DNA of 6,506 bases. It comes from Firmicutes bacterium UBA1426 (GTDB lineage: Bacteria; Bacillota; Clostridia; Peptostreptococcales; Anaerovoracaceae). Numbering within the stretch: position 1 is the first letter of the stretch; each line of letters begins with the position of its first letter. The stretch is taken from assembly GCA_002329675.1 (NCBI GenBank), contig DCUA01000050.1, positions 1 to 6,506 on the forward strand, in the 5' to 3' direction. The translations under genes and the position numbers were made by a program. Positions 1 to 4,857 of this stretch are shown here, piece by piece. The notes beneath the pieces were generated by a model. That model was given only the letters and a program-made list of their open reading frames with translations. It ran no database searches and had not been told where the DNA came from.

Positions 1-1508
1 TTGTTTTTCACGGTAACTCTCTGAGATATGGAAATGACGGAATCGATGGCACCGATTCCATCGCCCATATCAGCATAGTATGAGATGAAATCATTATCTG
101 CATGGCAAATAATCGGCTTTGAGTCGTCAGAAACTACAGTCCAGCCCGTAAAGTCTCCGGTTTCAAAATCTCCGTTAACGATCTGATAGCTCCTATTGTC
201 AGGAGGTGTATTGCCGCCCCTGCCGGTCCTCGATCCGCTCGTGTTCTGTGATGTTCCCGGAGCCACATTCGTGTCGCCCGCAGTTACACCTTGCGTTCCT
301 AGACCAGCCGTAACGGTGGTATCAGGAGTCATAACTGAAATGTCATCTGCGTTTGCATATACGGTTCCTACCCGACCCGGACCACTGATCGATGTTCCAT
401 TTCCGCTAACTGTTATTGTGCTTACCGAAGAATACCGCCCTATAATAATATTCGAATTTGCACCTGTGATCGTAGCTGATCTGATATTTGCATTGTTAGC
501 AGTAACGGTAATATCATCAGCCAATACCATAACTTCTGTGAAGGCACCTTCTATTATCACGTCGTCTTTTCCGTCCGCAATAACCGTGCCCACCTCAGTT
601 CCGTCATCCGCGAATACTCTCACTTGGCCGTCGATTCGTTCGATTCGCAGGTTCTGCACGCTGGAGTCTCCGGTTATTATGATGGAATCGTCTCCGCCGC
701 CCCTCGCTATCATCTTGCCCTCTATCCTGGTATTATCAAGTGTGAAGTCTCCATCTCCCACTCCTTCGGCCACAATTAAATCACCAGCTATTAAGGCATC
801 CTTTATTACAACGTCGGCAGCCTTTACGATTGTTACGCAGTTGCCACCTCTTGTCAAAGGTTCGACATTAGCTGTATAGGTACCCGCTTCCGTATAATAT
901 GCTCTTACCGCATTATTCACTATAGTAACTACTTCTGCTCTTGTAATATTTGCTTTGGGCGCAAATACACCGTTTCCTTTACCACCAATGTATTTATATG
1001 CTTCCATTCCAAAGACAGAAGGCCGTGCCCAGGCAGAGATGTCACCGGAATCTTTAAAAGAAGTTTCTTTGCCGGTACTTGAATCTACTGAAAATGCCCG
1101 CGCGAACATTGATGCAGCCTCTTCTCTGGTAATATGCTTTTCAGGGAATGCGTGCCCTTTTCCGTCACCTGACAATACGCCCGACGCATTAGCTTTTAAA
1201 ACTGCATCTGCATACCAGGCGGTATCTTTCACATCCACAAAAGTATTATCCGCTTTCACCTGATAGCCCATAAGATTGCTCAGTATTGCTGCCATTTCAG
1301 CCCTGGTTATCGGGTCATCCGGTCTGAATCCTCTTTCGTCACCAAGGATCAGGCCGACGCTTGCCCATTTTTCTATTTGAGCGGCCGCCCAATGATTCGC
1401 GTCAACTAAATTCACCTTCTCTGCAGCGGTTTCGGCAAATCCCGACATCGGGATCATCGCCAGGACTAAACATACCGTGATTACTAGTGCGAGAGCTTTT
1501 CTTTTCAT
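1..1508 (-). CDS. SLH-domain cell-surface protein with beta-helix-like and carbohydrate-binding-like regions (C-terminus outside window)
   Basis: The open frame reads without a stop from the ATG at 1508-1506 to the left edge, giving 502 residues; the C-terminus is missing. Residues 1-25 are a signal peptide (MKRK, a hydrophobic stretch, likely cleavage after GFA). Three SLH domains follow at about 39-83, 90-139 and 150-200, each ending in the family's motif (ITRAE, ITREE, ITRAE), which in this family binds secondary cell-wall polymers. Residues about 210-395 are short Val/Ile/Gly/Asp/Asn-rich strands (for example AGDLIVAEGVGDGDFTLDN and RGGGDDSIIITG), suggesting a parallel beta-helix. A Thr/Gly/Asn linker (about 395-438) leads to NGDFETGDFTGWT at 445, typical of galactose-binding-fold carbohydrate-binding modules. 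The start is fixed by AGGAGG 11 nt upstream. The protein should be exported and held on the cell wall. Its ligand or enzymatic role, if any, lies beyond the window. SLH assignment is firm; the later domains are inferred from pattern. Confidence 0.93.
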   Translation of the reverse strand, partial: MKRKALALVITVCLVLAMIPMSGFAETAAEKVNLVDANHWAAAQIEKWASVGLILGDERGFRPDDPITRAEMAAILSNLMGYQVKADNTFVDVKDTAWYADAVLKANASGVLSGDGKGHAFPEKHITREEAASMFARAFSVDSSTGKETSFKDSGDISAWARPSVFGMEAYKYIGGKGNGVFAPKANITRAEVVTIVNNAVRAYYTEAGTYTANVEPLTRGGNCVTIVKAADVVIKDALIAGDLIVAEGVGDGDFTLDNTRIEGKMIARGGGDDSIIITGDSSVQNLRIERIDGQVRVFADDGTEVGTVIADGKDDVIIEGAFTEVMVLADDITVTANNANIRSATITGANSNIIIGRYSSVSTITVSGNGTSISGPGRVGTVYANADDISVMTPDTTVTAGLGTQGVTAGDTNVAPGTSQNTSGSRTGRGGNTPPDNRSYQIVNGDFETGDFTGWTVVSDDSKPIICHADNDFISYYADMGDGIGAIDSVISISQRVTVKN

Positions 1509-1519
1509 CTTTTCCCCGT

Positions 1520-1525
1520 CCTCCT
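1520..1525 (-). promoter_or_regulatory. Ribosome binding site of the SLH gene
   Basis: On the minus strand AGGAGG lies 11 nt before the ATG at 1508. It is a full anti-16S match. It decides the start, which also places a good signal peptide at the N-terminus. Confidence 0.85.
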
Positions 1526-1531
1526 AAGTAG

Positions 1532-1547
1532 ATACATTGCAATGGAT
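1532..1547. repeat. Small palindrome in the SLH leader
   Basis: CATTGCAATG at 1535-1544 is a perfect 10-bp palindrome, and the two base pairs beyond the flanking mismatch (AT at 1532-1533, AT at 1546-1547) also pair. It lies just upstream of the SLH Shine-Dalgarno, within the predicted 5' untranslated leader. It could be a protein site or a weak RNA fold. Its size makes chance occurrence plausible. Confidence 0.3.
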
Positions 1548-1582
1548 TATTATGTAAAAATATGTTTATCGGAGTAGATGTA

Positions 1583-1591
1583 TGGTATAAT
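1583..1591 (+). promoter_or_regulatory. Extended -10 promoter for the TetR-family gene
   Basis: TGGTATAAT is a perfect TATAAT hexamer (1586-1591) with the TG of an extended -10 element (1583-1584). The -35 region at the expected distance (TGTTTA, 1563-1568) is poor, as is usual for extended -10 promoters. Predicted transcription start is near 1598, giving a leader of about 79 nt. The operator-like palindrome begins about 6 nt downstream of that start, suiting repression of this promoter by the gene's own product. Confidence 0.6.
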
Positions 1592-1603
1592 TATTTAACA
1601 GAT

Positions 1604-1625
1604 TTGGATGACCGCGGTCATTCAA
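1604..1625. promoter_or_regulatory. Operator-like palindrome, probable TetR-family repressor site
   Basis: The core ATGACCGCGGTCAT (1608-1621) is a perfect 14-bp palindrome. Extending it to 1604-1625 adds TTG on the left and CAA on the right, with a single mismatched pair (1607/1622), so 20 of 22 bases are symmetric. Length and symmetry suit a TetR-family dimer, and the gene for such a protein starts 52 bp away. The site overlaps the predicted start point of the leftward SLH promoter and lies just after that of the rightward promoter, so one bound repressor could block both. There is no T-run after it, so it is not a terminator. Confidence 0.65.
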
Positions 1626-1627
1626 GG

Positions 1628-1646
1628 GCAATTATATCTCAATTGC
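1628..1646. repeat. Short inverted repeat containing a half-site of the cad operator
   Basis: GCAATT (1628-1633) and AATTGC (1641-1646) are perfect 6-bp inverted arms with a 7-nt spacer. The right arm extends to AATTGCTCATA (1641-1651), the exact complement of the first 11 bases of the left cad operator (TATGAGCAATT, 4351-4361). The element covers the -10 and spacer of the leftward SLH promoter. It may be a half-site for the metal sensor or a coincidence. Confidence 0.35.
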
Positions 1647-1660
1647 TCATAATTAGTCAA
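1631..1660 (-). promoter_or_regulatory. Promoter for the SLH gene
   Basis: On the minus strand TTGACT (1660-1655) and TATAAT (1636-1631) are separated by 18 bp: five of six and six of six consensus bases. Predicted start is near 1624, leaving a leader of about 115 nt before the SLH ATG. The start falls inside the operator-like palindrome. This promoter lies closer to the TetR gene than the rightward promoter does, so the two face each other and their transcripts would overlap by about 27 nt. Confidence 0.6.
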
Positions 1661-1676
1661 TAACTGGAGAAAAAAG

Positions 1677-2294
1677 ATGAAAAATAAAAATAATAAAAGA
1701 ACATTGAAGGCCGCGGAGACGAAGAGAAGAATCTATGAGGCGGCTCAACAACTGGCCTTGGCCAGTGGAATTGAAAATGTAAGTGTAAATTCCATCGTAA
1801 AGGCTGCGGGGGTATCCAAAGGTTCCTTTTATGTACACTTTGAATCAAAGGACGCTCTTACAGCGGATCTTGTCAACGACTATACAATGAGCGCAGATTT
1901 GACTTACAGATCTTTTCTGGAATCCCTTCCCGCTCATGAATCTGTTTTTGATATCCTTATGATGCTGGCAGGGGAAATCTCCGACTTTATTGAAACGAAA
2001 ATCAGATTGGAAAATATGAGAGTTCTGTATAAGGCTCACTTAACAAAAACCATAGACACAACCTCAGCCATGAGCTATAACAGAGAGCTCTACAAATTAT
2101 TCACCGAGGTTCTGGAAAGAGGGGTCAGGCAAGGAGAACTAAGAGAAGACTTACCTGTCGACACTCTGGCAAAGCATTTGATTATGGCCATCCGGGGCAT
2201 TACCTTTGAATGGTGTATCCGGCATCCGGAATATCATCTGAAGGAGCAGGTCGAAGACCATTTCAAAATACTTCTTTACGGCTTGAAAAAGTAA
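1677..2294 (+). CDS. TetR/AcrR-family transcriptional repressor
   Basis: This 205-residue protein has the normal length and layout of the family. A basic N-terminus (MKNKNNKRTLKAAETKRRI) is followed by a TetR helix-turn-helix at about residues 36-55, with the signature SIVKAAGVSKGSFYVHF and then ESKDAL. The rest (about 70-205) is a helical ligand-binding and dimerisation domain ending in the common pattern RQGELREDLPVDTLAKHL...RGITFEW. GGAG at 1666-1669, 7 nt before the ATG, supports the start. It should act as a cytosolic dimer that leaves DNA when a small ligand binds; the ligand cannot be predicted. The palindrome at 1604-1625 is the likely operator, suggesting autorepression and control of the divergent SLH gene. 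The TetR assignment is firm, while the regulon is inferred from position. Confidence 0.93.
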   Translation: MKNKNNKRTLKAAETKRRIYEAAQQLALASGIENVSVNSIVKAAGVSKGSFYVHFESKDALTADLVNDYTMSADLTYRSFLESLPAHESVFDILMMLAGEISDFIETKIRLENMRVLYKAHLTKTIDTTSAMSYNRELYKLFTEVLERGVRQGELREDLPVDTLAKHLIMAIRGITFEWCIRHPEYHLKEQVEDHFKILLYGLKK

Positions 2295-2301
2295 AACATA
2301 C

Positions 2302-4215
2302 TTATGCCAGAATCGAGGGGATCTCATCGGCGGGCATGGGCCGGTAATAGTAATACCCCTGGACCTCATTGCATGTACCGCTCTTAAGAAAATCACGCTG
2401 CGTAGTGTTTTCCACACCTTCAGCGACCAGCTTCAGATCCAGATTCTTGGCAAGATTCATAATTACTCGTGTAATGGCCTGGTCTTTCATGCTCTTTTCG
2501 ATGCCCCGGACAAATTGGATATCCATTTTCAGGACATCGATAGGGAGCATCTTCAAACGATTCAGTGAAGAATACTCCGTTCCGAAATCATCAATGGAAA
2601 TACGAACGCCGAGTTTCTTCAGATCATTGAGGATGCCCACAATATAGTCCGGCTCTTTCGTCATGGTACTCTCTGTAATTTCCAATTCCACCCTGCCAGG
2701 ATCAATTCCGGTTTTTTTCAATACATGCTGTACCTGCTTCACCAGATTGGGATTGCGAAGCTCAACTACAGATAGATTGACCGCAATGTTCATGTCACCC
2801 AGCCCCATCCTCTTCCAGGCCATGGTCTGCATGCAAGCGGTTTCAAGCACCCAGCTTCCGATCTGGTTTATGAGACCGGTTTTTTCCGCCAACGGAATAA
2901 ATTCACTTGGTGGGATCATCCCATAATCCGGATGCATCCAACGAAGAAGGGCCTCAAACCCCTTGATCTTCTCTGTCTGCAGTTCGATGATCGGCTGGTA
3001 GTAAACCTCCAGCTGGTTGCGTTCCAATGCCCGGAAAAGACTATTGGAAAGATTCATCTTGTACTCCATAGTTTCTCTCATATTGATGGAGCAGAAAGCA
3101 TATTGGCACCGCCCTCTATCCTTTGCAGTGCGCATAGCTATATCCGCATGCCTGATGAGAACATCCACATCTTCTCCATCGACGGGGAATACGGAGATCC
3201 CTACGCTTGCTGATACAAACAATTCATGATCATCAACAATGAACGGACTCTGGAAAATGCACATTATCTTATCTGCAACCTTTGATATATCATCCACATG
3301 TCCTACGCCATTCAGCAGGATAAGGAATTTATCACCCCCATATCTTGCCACGATATCGGTGTTTCTGAGACCATCCACAAGCTTTTTCCCAACAGCCTGT
3401 ATGACCCGGTCTCCGCCGTCATTCCCCAAAGCATCATTAATAGAATAAAAGGAATCCAGATCCAGATATACGATCCCTAAGGTCTTACCATCCCGCCTCG
3501 CATTGTGTATAGCCTGCTCTGCCCGCTCCCGGAAAAGCTGTAAATTGGGAAGCTTCGTAAGACTGTCATAATAGGCCATGAAAGAAATACGCATTTCAGA
3601 CATTTCTTTTTCCAGTGCATCTGAAACGATTCTTGATACGACAGGCAGAGGAACAAGCTGTCCCTCAGTCCACGGTGATCGTTTGCCACTGGCTTCGATA
3701 TATAAAAATGCAATTAATTTATCCTTGTTGCATATGGGAATGAAGAACCAAGGCTGGTTTTTAGCCTTATTAAGCTTATGGTTCAAAGCCTCGTTCATAT
3801 AGGATGATCCACCACCGGCTGCAGCAGAAAACTCCAACAGATAATCTGCCCAGCGTTTCTGATAAACGGACATTTGCTGCGGTGTTATCTTAGCTCCGTT
3901 CTTAGCAAAATGCTGCGTGCAGATCAGATCGGAGAACTCGCTATCCGTTGGGTGAAGTAACACCAGATCCGCGGTATAATAGTCCGCCAGTTTCTTCAGA
4001 AGACCATCGATTCTCTGCGCTGTGCTCGTTCCCCCGCTCAGCGAGAAGTTCGTAGCGATATCGCTGACGAATAGCTGCGTTTGAGCTTGTGCTACATCTC
4101 CCTTAAGTTTTCCGGCTTTCATACGATGGGTAATATCTAAAACAATGATAATTACAAAGAGTATCATTGGAACAATCACTAAATATAAAGCAGGATACAT
4201 CAAAAGCGGGCCCAT
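2302..4215 (-). CDS. Membrane-anchored GAF-like/GGDEF/EAL protein, probable c-di-GMP phosphodiesterase with degenerate cyclase motif
   Basis: The chosen ATG (4215-4213) gives 637 residues. It is preceded by GGAGG with a 5-nt gap; an upstream in-frame GTG at 4263 has no such site. Order: one N-terminal membrane segment (about 5-28), a GAF-like sensory region (about 50-200, IPICNKDKLIAFLYIEA), GGDEF (about 210-375) and EAL (about 385-637). The GGDEF signature reads GGDKF (293-297), with Lys replacing the strongly conserved Glu. The metal-binding Asp of YLDLDSF (252) and the RxxD product-inhibition site (RNTD, 284-287) are kept. The EAL domain has the expected residues: EALLR (421-425), Asn480, Glu512, DDFGT (542-546), Lys563, AEGVE (Glu599) and Gln619. 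One change, E for G, follows DDFGT. Probable role: c-di-GMP hydrolysis at the membrane, perhaps tuned by GTP or c-di-GMP bound to the GGDEF domain. Domain calls are firm; activity is inferred. Confidence 0.94.
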   Translation of the reverse strand: MGPLLMYPALYLVIVPMILFVIIIVLDITHRMKAGKLKGDVAQAQTQLFVSDIATNFSLSGGTSTAQRIDGLLKKLADYYTADLVLLHPTDSEFSDLICTQHFAKNGAKITPQQMSVYQKRWADYLLEFSAAAGGGSSYMNEALNHKLNKAKNQPWFFIPICNKDKLIAFLYIEASGKRSPWTEGQLVPLPVVSRIVSDALEKEMSEMRISFMAYYDSLTKLPNLQLFRERAEQAIHNARRDGKTLGIVYLDLDSFYSINDALGNDGGDRVIQAVGKKLVDGLRNTDIVARYGGDKFLILLNGVGHVDDISKVADKIMCIFQSPFIVDDHELFVSASVGISVFPVDGEDVDVLIRHADIAMRTAKDRGRCQYAFCSINMRETMEYKMNLSNSLFRALERNQLEVYYQPIIELQTEKIKGFEALLRWMHPDYGMIPPSEFIPLAEKTGLINQIGSWVLETACMQTMAWKRMGLGDMNIAVNLSVVELRNPNLVKQVQHVLKKTGIDPGRVELEITESTMTKEPDYIVGILNDLKKLGVRISIDDFGTEYSSLNRLKMLPIDVLKMDIQFVRGIEKSMKDQAITRVIMNLAKNLDLKLVAEGVENTTQRDFLKSGTCNEVQGYYYYRPMPADEIPSILA

Positions 4216-4220
4216 AAATT

Positions 4221-4225
4221 CCTCC
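4221..4225 (-). promoter_or_regulatory. Ribosome binding site of the GGDEF/EAL gene
   Basis: On the minus strand GGAGG is followed by AATTT and then the ATG at 4215. It selects this start over the GTG at 4263 and the ATG at 4233, neither of which has a comparable site. The resulting N-terminus (MGPLLMYPALYL...) runs straight into the membrane segment. Confidence 0.8.
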
Positions 4226-4235
4226 GATAGCATTG

Positions 4236-4250
4236 CAAAAGTTGCTTTTG
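4236..4250. repeat. Small hairpin-forming repeat in the leader of the GGDEF/EAL gene
   Basis: CAAAAG-TTG-CTTTTG is a perfect 6-bp inverted repeat with a 3-nt loop, 10 bp from the Shine-Dalgarno on the upstream side. It could fold in the leader RNA. The stem is AT-rich and the loop tight, so a regulatory role is speculative. Confidence 0.25.
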
Positions 4251-4350
4251 TATATAGGTACACGAAGTATATATCGGATAACAGAAAAAAAACTTTACAG
4301 GAAAATAAACTTTTCTTCCAGCAGTTTCTATTGATTTTCTCTGTTTGTCA

Positions 4351-4368
4351 TATGAGCAATTATTCATA
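4351..4368. promoter_or_regulatory. Upstream operator of the cad operon (SmtB/CadC-type)
   Basis: TATGAGCAATTATTCATA is an imperfect palindrome of the kind bound by metal-sensing ArsR/SmtB repressors, with TATGA and TCATA outer arms. It ends 6 bp before the -35 box of the cad promoter. Its reverse complement matches the downstream site (4415-4432) at 17 of 18 positions. It also lies about 135 bp upstream of the divergent GGDEF/EAL gene. Confidence 0.65.
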
Positions 4369-4374
4369 CGACTA

Positions 4375-4404
4375 TTGACATGTCCCTGCACATGGGCGTA
4401 TAAT
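4375..4404 (+). promoter_or_regulatory. Promoter of the cad operon
   Basis: TTGACA (4375-4380) and TATAAT (4399-4404) are both perfect consensus, with an 18-bp spacer. Predicted start is near 4411, giving a leader of about 54 nt to the sensor ATG. The spacer holds a small dyad (CATGT-CCCTGC-ACATG, 4379-4394). Such a strong promoter fits a gene pair held off by a repressor and released by metal. Confidence 0.82.
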
Positions 4405-4410
4405 ATAGCC

Positions 4411-4439
4411 AATATATGAATGATTGCTCATACGTTCAA
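4411..4439 (-). promoter_or_regulatory. Possible leftward promoter opposing the cad promoter
   Basis: On the minus strand TTGAAC (4439-4434) and TATATT (4416-4411) are spaced by 17 bp, with the downstream operator filling the spacer. It would start near 4404 and read toward the GGDEF/EAL gene with a leader of about 190 nt. The -10 lies in AT-rich palindromic DNA, so it may be fortuitous. A nearer but weaker alternative for the same gene is TATACT at 4271-4266, which has no good -35. Confidence 0.27.
4415..4432. promoter_or_regulatory. Downstream operator of the cad operon (SmtB/CadC-type)
   Basis: TATGAATGATTGCTCATA is the second copy of the upstream operator in inverted orientation, with one mismatch in 18. 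It begins about 4 bp after the predicted cad start point, so bound repressor would obstruct the polymerase. The centres of the two operators are 64 bp apart, close to six helical turns, which puts them on the same DNA face. Confidence 0.68.
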
Positions 4440-4451
4440 ACCATACATACG

Positions 4452-4457
4452 AAAGGA
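4452..4457 (+). promoter_or_regulatory. Ribosome binding site of the metal-sensor gene
   Basis: AAAGGA lies 7 nt before the ATG at 4465. It rules out the in-frame ATG at 4420, which sits inside the downstream operator only about 9 nt after the predicted transcription start and has no ribosome binding site. Confidence 0.75.
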
Positions 4458-4464
4458 TGGCAAA

Positions 4465-4827
4465 ATGGAAAACAGAGATGAATTAGATCGATGCGATTGC
4501 ACTGTTATTCATAAGCATGTTGTGAATGCAGTCAAGAGGAAAATGCCTCCGGAAGAAGATCTTTACGATCTTGCCGAGCTGTTTAAAGTTTTTGGCGACT
4601 CCACAAGGATCAGGATACTCTGGGCTCTGTCAGAATCCGAGATGTGTGTCTGCGATATCGCAGTTCTGTTGAATATGACACAGTCGGCAATATCCCACCA
4701 ATTACGGGTTTTAAAGCAAGCAAAGTTAGTGAAGAACCGCAGAGATGGCAAGGTAGTTTTCTATTCACTGGACGATGACCATGTAAAGCATATATTCGAA
4801 GAAGGTTTGGTTCATATCAACGAGTAG
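4465..4827 (+). CDS. cadC: CadC-like ArsR/SmtB-family metal-sensing repressor
   Basis: The protein has 120 residues, usual for the family. It has a winged helix-turn-helix: DLAELFKVFGDSTRIRILWAL (about 35-55), the metal-motif helix SEMCVCDIA (58-66), recognition segment MTQSAISHQLRVLKQAKLV (71-89) and wing RRDGKVVFYSL. Two metal sites known from CadC can be traced. Cys61 and Cys63 of the CVCD motif plus N-terminal Cys10 and Cys12 would form the Cd/Pb/Zn thiolate (alpha-3N) site; CadC has its N-terminal cysteines spaced differently. Asp104, His106, His117 and Glu120 match in spacing the CadC alpha-5 zinc ligands (Asp101, His103, His114, Glu117). It should repress its own operon through the operators at 4351 and 4415 and release them on binding Cd, Pb or Zn. 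It is first in an operon with the ATPase, 30 nt downstream. Family is firm; the symbol is by similarity. Confidence 0.9.
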   Translation: MENRDELDRCDCTVIHKHVVNAVKRKMPPEEDLYDLAELFKVFGDSTRIRILWALSESEMCVCDIAVLLNMTQSAISHQLRVLKQAKLVKNRRDGKVVFYSLDDDHVKHIFEEGLVHINE

Positions 4828-4857
4828 CAGACATAGCAACAGAAAGAAGGGTTCCGG

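Noticed and set aside
196..879. Long plus-strand open frame (227 codons), and a further one at 955-1263
   Set aside because: They lie opposite the SLH gene, have no ribosome binding site, and translate to low-complexity Pro/Ser/Thr/Val-rich sequence typical of a frame antisense to a repetitive gene. The minus-strand frame has clear SLH domains.
1455..1508. Lipoprotein signal in the SLH protein (Cys13 in its signal peptide)
   Set aside because: The residues before the cysteine (ITVC) do not fit a lipobox, which needs Gly, Ala or Ser just before Cys, and the hydrophobic segment continues past it. An ordinary signal peptidase I site at GFA fits better.
2289..2303. Bidirectional terminator between the convergent genes
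   Set aside because: The stem is 5 bp and almost all A/T. There is a short T-run on the minus strand only, too weak to call as an intrinsic terminator.
4216..4263. In-frame GTG start at 4263 for the GGDEF/EAL protein (653 residues)
   Set aside because: It has no Shine-Dalgarno, whereas the ATG at 4215 has GGAGG at a proper distance and leads directly into the membrane segment.
4284..4320. Terminator-like T-run (eight T on the minus strand, complement of 4285-4292)
   Set aside because: The preceding stem (GGAAGA with TTTTCC) has a G-T pair, a long loop, and is separated from the T-run. It lies upstream of the gene it would have to serve.
4216..4350. c-di-GMP (GEMM) riboswitch in the leader of the GGDEF/EAL gene
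   Set aside because: The leader is AT-rich and lacks the conserved GEMM helices and tetraloop pattern. Only a small 6-bp hairpin (4236-4250) is visible.
4420..4464. Upstream ATG at 4420 for the metal sensor (135 residues)
   Set aside because: It is inside the downstream operator and about 9 nt after the predicted transcription start, with no ribosome binding site. The ATG at 4465 has AAAGGA and gives the family's normal N-terminus.
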